Shown here: piece by piece, positions 1-11,552 of the stretch
Layout: each line of letters begins with the position of its first letter
Numbering within the stretch: position 1 is the stretch's first letter
Assembly: GCA_001643675.2 (NCBI GenBank)
Contig: LSRY02000024.1
Location: forward strand, 932,001 to 996,000
From: Monocercomonoides exilis
Lineage: Eukaryota; Preaxostyla; Oxymonadida; Polymastigidae
DNA length: 64,000 nt
Direction: 5' to 3'
Notes under the pieces: generated by a model
Seen by the model: only the letters and a program-made list of their open reading frames with translations
What the model was told of the DNA's origin: nothing
Database searches by the model: none
Made by a program: the position numbers and the translations under genes

Positions 1-2270
1 TCCATCAGCTGATGTTGTGCTTCCACATCCTTCAAATGTGCATAAATTCAGATCGATATTCGCCTTGTCATTCGAAAACGACATCACTGCTGCTCCGCTT
101 GTTGTCCTTTCAATTCCATCAAAGGAACATACTAAAAGTGTCAAGGAAATCTCATTTGTCGAAGAAAGCGAAAACAATGAATTTCTGGAAATCATCTTTG
201 CCCAGTTCACATGTCCCATCTGAAACATCCCACTCTGAACATTTATCAGTTCTATCGAAAATGCTGTTTCTGTTGATTGTTCGCTCCCAAAAGATATATT
301 CAATCTTCTTATTGATATTTCCCCTGCTCCACTTATCTCAAACAGCCTTGACCCACGGTTATTCGGATGAGACGAGTCATGCACAAGAACAAAGTCTCTG
401 GCAGTCAATGTGCCTGTTGAGACTGAAAAAAGAGATAACCCAGCTGCATCTAATTCTGTTTGCATTGTTGTGCTCATATCGCTTTGACCGTAAATTGCAT
501 AAGTGTTGACTCCACAATCAAATCTATTTGTTTCAATTGTTGTTCCGCTGAATATCTCCACATCAGTTACAATGCCTGGAATTAGCTGAGTAAGACAACG
601 ACTGATCGTGCTGCATGCATGAGATTCATCCAGCCCACATGCATATGTGTCTTTAGCATTGGGCTCTGTTTGGGCTGATGAGACATATCTGGTTCTTCCA
701 AAATCGTTTCGAAGCCATTCACTTTTATCAGCAATTGAATCATAATCCGTGCTGACTCTATTTGATGTTTGTCTCGTCGAATAGCAGCTTAGGTCAATAT
801 TATTAGATGTTGAATCATGAAGGACAATATCGTGCCCTCCTTTCACGCAGGTATTATTGTGAAAAAAACAAAAATAAAACAAAATTCCATTATTATTCGT
901 ATTGATTTGTTGAAATACAGCACCTCCTCCACACATTGCAAAGCAATGACAAAATAAACAATTTGAAATGACAACTTTATCAGAAGGAACCCAATGAAGA
1001 ATTGCTCCTCCTACACTATGTTCAGAACTATTGCATCGACAGTTATCAAAAACGAATTAACAACGCACATTTTCTGTCTTTGAGTTTTTGTTTGATAAAG
1101 TGTAAATGCTCCTCCATCTTCATTAGATAAACAATTATAAAATAAACAATCGTTGACAACTGGTTGTGTATAAACATTATCAAACATTATTCCTCCACTT
1201 CCACAGGAAGATATTGCTGCGGCATTGCATTCGACAAATGAAGAATGGAGCACAACACATTCTGCAATTTTCAATGCATATATTCCTCCTCCATTTGTGG
1301 AAGAAGCGTTGCATCTTGTGAATGAAGAATTTTCAACAGTCAGAATAGCATTTGCATTTTCATGAACATAAAGAGCACCTCCTTGTGGTGCTGCGCAATC
1401 ACTCCATTCACACAATGAAAAGGATTGACTTTCTGTTGTGTCTATTCGTTGTTTTCTTTCAAGTTCATTCGCCTCTCTTTTCCCAAAGTGTGAAGAAATA
1501 TTTTTGCAAACAAACTCTTGTGAAGAAAAAGCTCCACTTGAAATCCCTCCTTCAAAGATATTCACACAAGAATAAATGAGGCAGTTCTCCATCGAACTTC
1601 GAAAACACGAATGCTCCATCAGATAATCACTGCTTTTGAATGACTTCACAGAAATGTTCCTGAAGGCGCAGTCATTGATCTGTTCGTTTTTGCTCTTTCC
1701 TGAAACAAGAAAATAGTCCGAAGATGAGACAGCCAAATCTGCCATGATGCAATTTCTCAAAATGGCTGAATTGGGACCATCAGATGAAAATACGAGACTG
1801 GAAGGGTTCAAATTCTTTTGGGGGATCAAAGTCATGTTTGTGAGGCAGATTGACCCACTTTGTAAATGAAACGGAGATGCAGATTTTTGGCGTGAAATGC
1901 AGGAATCCATCATTATGCTTGATTTGCCTGTAATAAGAACAAATGGCGAGGAAGAATATTCAAGTGCCACATTTTTCAGTCCAACCGAAGAATTGAAAAA
2001 TCCAAAAAATGTATTTATTGATGAAGATGCGCCGCTCTGCCACCTTATTCCCCAAAGATAAAGGTTAAGCTTGAGTTCATTAGCTTCTGTGTTTTTCGCA
2101 AGGAAATGTTCGTCTTCTATTCTGTTCCCATTCAAACAGGCTTGGAAATATTGGAAGCGCGAATCCGCGCTTGTGCCTTGATTTTCAAGCGAAGCAATCT
2201 GTGCGGCCTGTTTTCCTTCGATTTTCTCGGCTATGTACAAGCATGCAAAAAGAAACAAATGCACGCTCAT
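1..2270 (-). pseudogene. Partial copy of beta-helix receptor gene, frameshifted and cut by the window edge
   Basis: Runs leftwards from an ATG at 2270 and is open at position 1. The protein starts with a hydrophobic signal-like segment (MSVHLFLFACLY) and then carries beta-helix repeats with GGA/GGG turns such as QGGALYV and NGGGIYAL. It is the same sequence as the N-terminal part of the gene ending at 35794, at an offset of 33523-33524. The one difference I found is an A run at 1048-1052 (five A) that has six A at 34571-34576. This shifts the frame and stops this copy after 419 codons, whereas the long copy reads through. Either this is a recently duplicated, broken 5' gene fragment, or one base is missing from the assembly and the contig simply ends inside a repeat. 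The role is assumed to be that of the long copy: a secreted or surface adhesin-like ectodomain. Confidence 0.75.
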
Positions 2271-2532
2271 CCAGAATATATGTAAATTTTTATTGTTTGT
2301 AAAAAGTTATATCTATCAGAGATCTGAAGTACAAATTTTTCAGTTGGTATTTCTATGAAATGTTTAGGCAATTTATTGTTTGTGTTGAACACTTTTTTCT
2401 TTTTGATGTCTGAAGTTTCCATTTTTATTAAGTGAAAGGAAAAACTTTTTTCGAAGAAAAGTGATTCAATTATCGAAATGTTCGATTTTTAATTATTATT
2501 TTTTAAAATATGACAAAACAAAAAAATCAATT
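1..2532. repeat. Direct repeat copy A of a >2.5-kb segmental duplication
   Basis: Positions 1-2532 match 33524-36056 in the same orientation with one 1-nt indel. Identity includes about 260 bp of non-coding DNA upstream of the ATG and stops abruptly at 2532/36056. The left end is beyond the window. High identity in non-coding DNA means the copy is very young or is an assembly duplicate. Confidence 0.95.
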
Positions 2533-2856
2533 AAAACATTTATTCAAAAGATTATTGTTTTTAAAAAGTGGTGATTGTTATATGGGACAGAATTCTTGCA
2601 TTTATGATAATTAAATGATTTGTTTCAAACTGTTTCTGAAATATGTTTATTCTAATTCTAACTTTTTCGTGCGAAACATAATATCGAAATATCAAAAAAT
2701 CGAGAAATATTTTGAAAGAATTGTGTCGAACTTAACTCATAAAGCAAAAAAAAAATATTTCTTCCTATCTTTAAAAGTGATACTCAAAAAATAAAAATAC
2801 TTTTGATCAATAGCATTGATTAGTTTTTTAATTTTGGGGTGTTTCCATTCACTTAA
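2271..2856. other. Divergent intergenic region
   Basis: AT-rich spacer between the beta-helix copy (minus) and the cyclase gene (plus), so both promoters should lie here. The first 262 bp are shared with the duplicate at 35795-36056. I see no gene and no convincing promoter motif. The stretch near 2690-2755 weakly resembles 12980-13045. Confidence 0.6.
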
Positions 2857-5046
2857 ATGACACGATATAGAGGAGTAACAGCACCAGACCCAATGAGCAG
2901 ATCATTTGAAGCAAGTGACATCGTTAGAAAAACAGGCATCCTTCATTTCCCTCCAGAAATGAAAATGAATGACTATGCAATAACATTACCTCGTACAACC
3001 ATTGGTAGAGCAAAAAAAACTAATTGCCCGATATGCGATTCAACAATATCTAAAGTTCATGCAGTTATTTACAATGTAAAGCAAGAATTTTTTATAAAAG
3101 ATTGTTATAGCAGAAATAAAACTGTTGTGAGAGATATACAGGTTGAATCATATGAAAAACCGGATGAAAGCGAAGCATTAGATCCCTCAATAATATATCC
3201 ACAATTTGGAGTTAAATCAGGAAAGCTACCTGATTTTGGAGTGCAAATTAGACACGGAGATATAATTCTTTTGGGAAATGTGAAAATTGAGTTTAAAATA
3301 GAGTCTACAAGAGTAGGGCCAGAATCAGGAGGACATGCAACTCGTTATGTCCCAGTGCATGAACAGGTTGTCATGAATCCCGGAGATATTGATTTTCGAC
3401 CAGCTTCGGATATTGAAAACTTAGAAGAGTTACGCCAGGACTATGAACGTTTGCGCGCGTCTTACTTATTTAACAGAGAAGGGCTTGAAGCGAGCGAAGG
3501 AATGATCATTCAAAATGCAATTTCAGTGATTTTCGAACTATTTCCCTCAGCAGAAGCAGCTGTTGTTTTGCTTGTTGATATGGACACTGGTGATCTAAAG
3601 CTCCACACGACAAAAGAACGGAATCCAGACGAAGGAGATGGAGGAGGCGGCGCTGGGGTTCCCGTATCGCAATCTCTAGCCGAGAAAGTGCGAAGAGAGA
3701 AAAAGGCTATTTTGTCCGGAGACTGTCTCGATGACAAGCGCTGGCTGCCTTCAAGCTCGATGACCACGCTTGGCGTGCGCTCTGCCCTTGCTGTGCCTCT
3801 TATTGGCAAAAAGGACGAGGTTGTTGGGGTTCTGTTTTTGGATTCGTCGAAGGTTGGCGCATTTAACCAGAAGGACCTGAATCTGCTGACATCTGTGGCC
3901 ACTCCGATCGGCACAGCGGTGTCCAACCAGAGGATGGTGCAGCAGATTCGGAGAGAAAAGCGCGAATACGAATCCCTGTCACGTTTCTTGTCGCCCCATT
4001 TGCTGAAGAAAGTGAAGCAGACCGGCGGAGAACTTCATCGCGAGTCGCAGGACGTGCCGTATGCGTCTGTGCTGTTTGCCGATATTCGCGGCTTCACAGC
4101 GCTGAGCCGGACGAAAGAGCCGAAGGAGATTTTCACGTTCCTCAACGAGTTCTTCGAGAAGATGGTGAACATCGTCTTCAAGCACGACGGGATGCTCGAT
4201 AAGTACATCGGAGACTGCATGATGGCCACGTGGGGAGGAGGGCTGGTCGGCCACTCGTCATCAACATCGCTGTCTGCGTCTTCAGGTGGACTGGCGCTTG
4301 TTTCTGCGTCTGGCTCTTCGTCTGGGCTGGCTGGCAGCGGGACAGGCAGCAGCTGCGGTGGAGCGAGTGGTAGCATGGGCGGAGGCAGCATGGGGGGCAG
4401 TGGGAGCGGGGGAGGTGGCACAGCCTCGTCGATGGAGAGAGACAGAGACAGAGACAGAGCATCGCTTTCGTCGAGCGGAGGAAGCAGCAGCGGGATTTGG
4501 GGTGGGAGTGGAGGCAGCGGAAGTCTGGCGCGGTTTCGGCAGTCTGTGCCGATGACGCCCGAGGAGGAGATGAAGATGCACATTGCGAACACGAAAAAAG
4601 CGGTGCATGCGGCGATAGAGTGCAGAAACTCGATAGACAACTGGAACAAAGAGCGGCAGGCACACGGGCTGGACGAGGTGGGTGTTGGGTTTGGCGTCAA
4701 CACAGGGCCAACCATCGCTGGATTTCTGGGCGCTGAGACAAGGCTGGAGTACACAATGATCGGGGATTCAGTGTCGGTTGCGAACAAAATATGCGGCGTG
4801 GCTGACGCTGGCCAAGTGCTTGTTTCAGAGCAGACGATGCTTCTTATCAAAGATGAGATGGACTTTATTCTGAAAGAAGTTGAGCCAAGGAAGCTGAAAG
4901 GAAGCGACGATGTTGTCAGATTATGGGAAGTTAATGGCAAGCCAACAGTGCGCTCTGCAATGACAATGCCTCCGTCACATCACCATTCACACTATCACCA
5001 TCACGAACGCTCATCCACTGGTTCTGCTGCGCGCACCAATACTTGA
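2857..5046 (+). CDS. FHA-GAF-class III adenylate/guanylate cyclase
   Basis: Intronless 729-aa soluble protein, probably making cAMP. An FHA domain (about residues 45-150, with GRAKKTNCPI and SKVHAVIY) would bind phosphothreonine. A GAF domain (about 205-365) would sense a small ligand. The catalytic domain starts near 400. Metal-binding aspartates are D409 (FADIRGFT) and D453 (KYIGD). K449 and T633 (EYTMIGD) match the Lys/Thr pair known from bacterial-type class IIIb adenylate cyclases, hence cAMP rather than cGMP. Two positions are odd: the transition-state Asn and Arg of the usual N-x3-R motif are S640 and K644. A Gly/Ser-rich insert of about 105 residues (459-565) splits the catalytic domain. 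The C-terminus is His-rich. The 3' half is clearly GC-richer than the 5' half. The ATG after a short AT-rich leader is the first in frame. Family assignment is sure, nucleotide specificity is inferred. Confidence 0.9.
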   Translation: MTRYRGVTAPDPMSRSFEASDIVRKTGILHFPPEMKMNDYAITLPRTTIGRAKKTNCPICDSTISKVHAVIYNVKQEFFIKDCYSRNKTVVRDIQVESYEKPDESEALDPSIIYPQFGVKSGKLPDFGVQIRHGDIILLGNVKIEFKIESTRVGPESGGHATRYVPVHEQVVMNPGDIDFRPASDIENLEELRQDYERLRASYLFNREGLEASEGMIIQNAISVIFELFPSAEAAVVLLVDMDTGDLKLHTTKERNPDEGDGGGGAGVPVSQSLAEKVRREKKAILSGDCLDDKRWLPSSSMTTLGVRSALAVPLIGKKDEVVGVLFLDSSKVGAFNQKDLNLLTSVATPIGTAVSNQRMVQQIRREKREYESLSRFLSPHLLKKVKQTGGELHRESQDVPYASVLFADIRGFTALSRTKEPKEIFTFLNEFFEKMVNIVFKHDGMLDKYIGDCMMATWGGGLVGHSSSTSLSASSGGLALVSASGSSSGLAGSGTGSSCGGASGSMGGGSMGGSGSGGGGTASSMERDRDRDRASLSSSGGSSSGIWGGSGGSGSLARFRQSVPMTPEEEMKMHIANTKKAVHAAIECRNSIDNWNKERQAHGLDEVGVGFGVNTGPTIAGFLGAETRLEYTMIGDSVSVANKICGVADAGQVLVSEQTMLLIKDEMDFILKEVEPRKLKGSDDVVRLWEVNGKPTVRSAMTMPPSHHHSHYHHHERSSTGSAARTNT

Positions 5047-5474
5047 ACTAGCTTGATTTGATTATTTACACACGTCAATTTGTTTGCCGCAACTTTTTTC
5101 AAATTTTTGTGTATTTTGCATTTTGATAATCAACAATGTTATTTTAATTTTCTTTAAAGACTTCATCCTTATTAATTTTTTTGTATTTCATTGCAAACTT
5201 TTCTCATTAACAAAAATTATTTTTAAACAATATTATTTTGGATTGTTGGAAATTTATTTTTATGTCAAATATGATTTTTCTTGCATTATAAATCAGACAG
5301 AAAACTCACAATTTGTTTTTACAAATTTCCACACTGATTATTCAACAAAAAGAAAATATTTTCTGATAATTTATGACCCATGATAAAAAGTTTTTGACAT
5401 GAGAAGTAGAATAGTTCGCAATTTTGTCTCCAGACCCCTTTTCCTACGAAAAAATTACTGTAGACCACGCTGTA
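5047..5474. other. Intergenic / possible 5' leader
   Basis: Very T-rich spacer downstream of the cyclase stop. No gene is visible. An acceptor-like sequence (tttgtctccag, ending at 5432) in front of the next gene leaves room for an upstream exon, but I could not identify one. Confidence 0.4.
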
Positions 5475-8400
5475 ATGAGTATGTCTACATGCCATCGACC
5501 CCGGGCATCGCACATATACTCATACTATAACGCACTTTCTGATACTGAGACTTCTTTACCTGGTATGGAAGTTACAATCCTGTTAGATGCTCCTCCACCA
5601 CCTATTAGGAAAGGAGTGTTTATAGCAGGGACATTTAATGACTGGAAAGAGGATTCTATGTCACTTACATACGTTTGGGCACTTTTTTATTGACTTTTAG
5701 TAATAATATGCTTTTTCCCAATGATCTTGAAGAATGAAATAAGAAACAAATGGGTTGTAGTATTCGTTCTTCCATTTGGACAGCATTATTTCAAGTTTAT
5801 TGTTGATGGCGAAGTGTGGCTTTCTCATTTTCATTGATTTCAATGAATTTTTTTTGTACATTTCAGTGGACGTGTAGTCCAGATTACCCGATGATCACAA
5901 CTCCAACAGGAGTTGTAAATAATGTGCTAACGTTGTCTCCTGCGAGAATATCAGGATTTGTTGAATCTCCTATTTGTGGAGATTCTCCTAAATCAGATTC
6001 GTATGAAAATCCTTCACCATCCGGATCAATAAATTCTCAAAAATCTTCAGACATTATAACTCCAAATCGTCTTGAAACTCCTATTGCTTCTTTGCAAGCA
6101 CAGTTTCTTCCTTCCATGCATGCTTCGTCTGGGAATGCCTTTCCCTCTTTTTCTCCAGTGCCTCATTCACCTGAAACATCTCCAGCTCCATGCTCTTCTC
6201 TGCGCTGCGAAAGGACACCACACACATTATCACGTGAGTCATGCGAAGGCAACTCGTCTCCTAGTATGCAACCTCAGCTTGCATTTTCACTTGTTTCTCA
6301 TGATCAACCAAATAACGTACTCCTTAGTAGTGATTCAAATACAGCTCTTTGTCCCCCACTTCAACAAACAATTCCTCAAGCACCAGCTTTGTCAGCGAAA
6401 TTTCAAATGTCAAATCCAGATCCCACAATTAAAAGCGATCCAATTCTAAATGATATCATTTCAGAATCAACAACATCAATTGACAAAGTCACTTTATCTG
6501 CTGGACTTACTTCTGTAGCAGAATCTGGACAAAACAGACAGATAGTTGCATTTGCATCCACATCAGAAAGCTCCATTCCTTCAGTGAATCAGACGTTTGA
6601 TCTCCAGAAGCTTCTTTTTGCTTCACCATTGGTGCTATCAAACGAGAAAAAGCCTTTCAACTTAGAAGGATCTGAGAATGCATTTTTATCAAGCAGTATC
6701 AAAGAAAAGTCGATGGACATATATTTAAAAGTTCCTGCTGGAATTGTTCGATTGGAGAAAGAAATGGAGCAGAAATCATTCAACATGATTCAATCAATAC
6801 AAAGATATTTGTCAGCCACTCAAGGAACAGTACATGCTGTGTTTGTTCTGCCCTTCCGACACATCCATTCAATGTGCTCCGTTTGTTCTGCAGCGCTGTC
6901 GCCTTTGATGTACTTGCAGAATTCTTTGCGCAATTTTTCCTCTGCGCCTTCTTGTTCTGTATTCAAGACAGCTTCTGCTTCTGCATCTGCATCTGCATCA
7001 GCGTCAGCAGCAGCAGTAGTTGCAAAGCCAAATATCGAATATCCGAGTGTGTTCATAGCTGGGTCTTTCACACAATGGAAACCTTCTCTGCGGATGTTGT
7101 GCGACATCCAACGAGAAGCATGGGTGGCTGTGACTGATGTGCCTCCAGGCGAAATATCATTCAAGTACGTGATTGCTCATCCTTCTTCATTATCTGGAAA
7201 GAAATCAAATGAACCTTCTCTTTCTTCGTCTTCTCTCTCTGCACCATTTCCAGCTGCTCATTCATCTCCCCCATCACCAGCAGCATCTCCTCTGTCTACA
7301 GACAGCGATCTTAGTATTCTTTACCACTGGCACTTTGACCCATTTCTTGCGCACTCTTCAGACTGCTGCGGGAATATCAACAACAACGCCGCATTCGAAG
7401 GCGACTGCGGCGCTTTCTTCTTCTTCCCCTTTTCTGTCCATTCAGTTTCTGTGGTGACCAGCGCAGACGGCTGGCGGAGTGCGCTTCCGCTGCAGCTGGA
7501 CGGGCAGAGGCGCGTGTGGTACGGTGAATTCTTCTTTCCAAGAGGAACGTTTCTGTACAGATTTCTTGTCGAAGGCAGCACTTTTGTCACAAACGAGCAT
7601 AGACCGCGTCAAAAGGACGAGTTTGGAAATCTCTGTAATATATTTGTGTGTGACGATGACGAAGATGTGGACGACGAAGACGGATTATTTTCATTGGCCC
7701 CGTCTTCCTCTTCCTCTTCTTCTTCTTCTTCGTTGCCAATGAAATCTTCGTCTTCGTCTTCGTCTTCCTCTTTTTCCACTGTATCTTCTCGTCAAATGTT
7801 GTATTGCCCAAGCTCTCCTTCTGGCTGCAGCACTTTCCTGACAACTCCTCCATTCAATTCACCACAAAAGAAAATTGTCGACTCACCACGTAGGAAAATG
7901 AAGAGGGCATATTCTATTTTTTCGAAGCAGCCTTCTCCTCCATTTGCTTCTGCCTCATCTCAATCACAGCAACCTCAACTTAAAGAGAAAGAACAAAGTC
8001 AATCAAGTAGTTCTCCAACATCATCTTCATCATCATCATCATCTTCTTCTTCTTCTCCATTCCAGTCCTCTCAATACGCTGCCAATCGGCACCGCTGGGG
8101 ATGGATTGACACACGCACCTTCTGTTCAGCCACGCCTCCTTCTCTCTTCTTCTCCACAGTCGCTGCTCGCTCCCTCTGCGGCAGCGACGGCGGCACCCGA
8201 CGAGGACTCCGCCGCCGCATCGATGCAGCTGTGAGTGAATGCAACCGAAATGTGATTTCGCTCTCGACCCGCAGCAGGTCGCAGTCGTCCACACACCACT
8301 TTGCAGCAGGCGATCCAGCGGTGCATCTGCCGTCACAGCAGACAATTGCGCACTTTCCAGGCATCAGACAGCTCTGCTCGCACTCAAATACACAGCCATC

Positions 8401-11188
8401 GACGCTATTTGTATCGGCATTGGACATGCAGCCAAAGCAAAAAACGGGGAAAAGCAGAGAAAATGAGCAAAGCAGAGAAGAAGCAGAAGAAGAGAAAGGA
8501 AGAGCACTGTCTGAAAAGGAGTCAGAAACAGCGTCCACAACACCGCCGTCGCTGGCTATGTCTGCCTCCTTCACAGAAATCAGCGCCAAAGATAGTGTAT
8601 GCTCGCACCGCACCAGGCGCTCCTTCTCCTCCACAACACACCCTCTTTATGACCCCTTCAACCTCTGCCCTTCGCTCCATCCTTCTTCTCTCTCATCCTT
8701 CCTCGTGCAGTCATTTGTGCCAGATGACCACGCCTTTCAGATTCCGCACTCGCCAAGCCAGTTTCCTCTTGTTCCTCTGCCTGGATTTGATGTGTCACAA
8801 AGTGCAGATGAGGCTGGAATGGCTCCTCAGATTCGATACCAGCAGCTCGCTTGCTCGGCGTCTCCATCCATTGAGCACTGTGAATCAAGCATTGATAAGC
8901 CTGATTTGTCAGTTGGAAATGAAAAGGAGCAGAAAGTGAGCTCAAATGACTTGGATGAAAAGAAAACCATGAATGATTTGAAGGATTCATCTACTTCATC
9001 ATCTTCTTCATCTCCTTCATCTTCTTCGTCCTCTTCTTCCCGTACTCCTTTTGTGACATCACAAACAAAGAAAGAAGAGCAGCCGAAAGCGAAATCAAAG
9101 AGCCATCAGCAGCAGAGGCAGCAGTCTTTATCATCAACTGCGCCTTACCCACTTCCTCCTACTCAGCCATCGATCCCTCTTTCCCTCGATCCTTCTTCAG
9201 ACACGCCAACTGCCTCTGTCTTGTCCCACAAACACAAACACAAGCGGCAGAAGGCAGCTGAAGAGCACCGCCCTGATGCTTCTGCGCAAATGTTCCACGA
9301 ATTTCACACAGGCGAATCGGACGGAGAAACGCCACCACATCCAACCCAGCCGTTTCTGAGCTCAATCGCTCATCTGCCCACATATCAGCCATTTTCTTGC
9401 ACCCCACCACACACAATCAATTCATCTTTCTTCGCTTCATCCTCATCCTCATCCTCTTCTTCTTCATTCCCTGCTTTCACTTCTGCGCCATCCTCTGCTT
9501 CTTCTGCATCATCTGCCTCTTCATCTTCAGTAGCATTCTCATCCTCCTATTCCTCTTCTCTCTCTTCTTCATACTCATCCACTTGCGACTCCTCTGTTTG
9601 CACTTCTGTCTCTTCCTCTCTTTCTTCTCATTCTTCTCATTCTTCTCATTCTTCTCATTCTTCTCTGTTTTCTGACTCTTCCTCACTTCAGCCGCTGCCT
9701 GGAAGCAGCTTCACAGCGCTTCCATCGGCTGGCGAAAAGAAGCACAGACAGAACTCGTCGTTCATCCCGTTCGACGACGAAGACGATGACACCAAATCGA
9801 AATGGCCGTCGTGTGTCATTCAGTACAGAAGCCAGCCACAGCGCAGTAGGCAAAATTCATCATCATCATCTTCTTCTTCCTCTTCATCATCATCATCAGT
9901 TTCCGCTTCAGCTTCCGCTTCTTCTTCTTCTTCCTCCTCTTCCTCTTCTTCCTCTGATTCAGATCCATCATCATCATACACCCCAACCATACACTCCTTG
10001 TCCTCCTTCACTCCATCACAAACCCACCCCATTCTATCACCCTCGCCACAATACCCTCATTTTCCCCCTTCAAATGCTGTTGAAGACAGAGCAGCGTTTG
10101 CCTTGTTCCATCCGCCTTCGCCGCGCACCTCGCCGCCGTCGATTGTTGAGCACGGCGAGTTCCACGCGGCGTTGACACGAAGAGAAGGAAGATCGGCCAT
10201 TCTGCCTTCTTCCTTCAATGAACAGGCAGACGCACAGGAATTGATGAGGGAAAGAAACTTGGGATTCAGAAAGGAAGTGCAAATGAAAGAGAAAGAGAAA
10301 GAGAAAGAGAAGGAAAGGGGAAGAGACAGGGGAAGAGAGAGAGAAAGAGAGAGAGAAAGGGGAAAAGAGGAAGAAAGAGATAGAGAGAAAGAAAAAGACA
10401 ATGACGAATATTGGCGAAACTCGGAGTTTATGTCTGATCAGTGGACATTTCAGCTTCCGCTTCCTCACCAGCACCCCCGGCCTCGTCCTTATCATCTGTC
10501 GCAGTTTCAGTCACAAGCCAGCCGCCCAGCTTTTCATTGCCAGACGCCGCTGTCCACTTCGCTCGCTTCGCAGCAGCGCAATCAGAGGAAGACTGCTGCT
10601 GCTGCTGGCGATTCTCGTTCTGTCATGTCCAACGATGTGCAAACATTGTGCCATGTTTCTCTTGGATATCCTTCAGATACCTCGTCCATTTCCCTTTCAG
10701 CTTCAAATTCCTCTTCATCTTCGTCTTCTTCCTCATCCACATTATCATCCTCTTCATCTTGTTCATCGTCTTCTTCTGGTTCTCCTTCAAATTCTTCATC
10801 CTCACTTCTCTGCATGCCCACCCAGAATTCTGAGATCCTTTGCTCTTCCTCGTCTTCTTCCTCGTCCTCCTCATCGATTCACACCCACTGTACTACTCAT
10901 TCTTCTTCCTCTTCCTCGTTTCGCGTGCTTGTCCCCTTCGTCTGGCCAAGTGGCGCCAATGAGTCAGTGATGATTGCAGGAGACTTCAACGACTGGACAG
11001 AGCCCTTGCCATTCCGCTATGACCGCACATCCCATCAGTGGCTCATCCAGCTTTCGTTCACAGTCGGTGTGCATCAGCTCAAATTCATCATCGACGGCGT
11101 GTGGCAATGCTGTTCCTGGCTTCCAACATGTGATGATGGCCATGGTAATACAAATAATGTTCTCGTTGTTGAAAGAAGACAAAGATGA
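5475..11188 (+). CDS. Ser-rich protein with four AMPK-beta-like glycogen-binding (CBM48) domains
   Basis: Predicted exons are 5475-5672, 5733-5813 and 5867-11188, all in phase, giving about 1866 aa. Introns of 60 and 53 nt have donors GTTTGG and GTGTGG. Splicing restores the first CBM48: FIAGTFNDW in exon 1, KWVVVFVLPFGQHYFKFIVD in exon 2 and VNNVLTL in exon 3. Further CBM48-like modules are VFIAGSFTQWKP (about nt 7040-7190), a diverged one around TSADGWRSALPL (about nt 7410-7650), and a clear C-terminal one with MIAGDFNDW, LKFIIDGVW and NTNNVLVV (nt 10920-11180). Linkers are long Ser homopolymers and a Lys/Glu/Arg stretch. Known family members bind glycogen or starch. I see no catalytic domain and no AMPK-beta C-terminal region. 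A multivalent glycogen-binding scaffold is my inference. The start at 5475 is uncertain; an upstream exon is possible. Confidence 0.8.
9623..9662 (+). repeat. ATTCTTCTC nonanucleotide coding repeat
   Basis: About four tandem copies encoding Ser-His-Ser in the CBM48 protein; one of many Ser-coding microsatellites in this gene. Confidence 0.9.
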
Positions 11189-11552
11189 GGCGTAATTTTT
11201 AATTGAGGAATTTTTTTTAAATTTAAATACTTATTTCTTGAGTAAAATTGTTATGCTGATTTCATTTTTTTCATTTTTTATTGGGTATTTTTATTTAAGT
11301 TAACCATTCAAGAACAATGTTAACTTATGAAAAGAGAGAAAATGCTGATGGAAAAAGGCTTTAAAGCATAAGCTTTTTTGAGCACTCTCTTCTCTAGTTT
11401 ATTTTTGGCATTTTTAGGATTCACACGTAGATGTATTTTTTAATAAAAATGAAAAAAAGAAATTTTTAAAGCGTGCCACAATGGGTATTGATCAATTCAA
11501 GTCATTTTTATTTCACTGTTTTAATTTAGCTAATCACTTCATTGTTTTTGAC
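11189..11552. other. Intergenic spacer
   Basis: AT-rich spacer between the CBM48 gene and the DnaJ gene, with T/A homopolymer runs. I see no gene or RNA in it. Confidence 0.5.

Noticed and set aside
7160-10830. Numerous long frames on both strands over the Ser-rich parts of the CBM48, phosphatase and coiled-coil genes
   Set aside because: They are shadows of trinucleotide repeats (poly-Leu, poly-Phe, poly-Glu) without domains.
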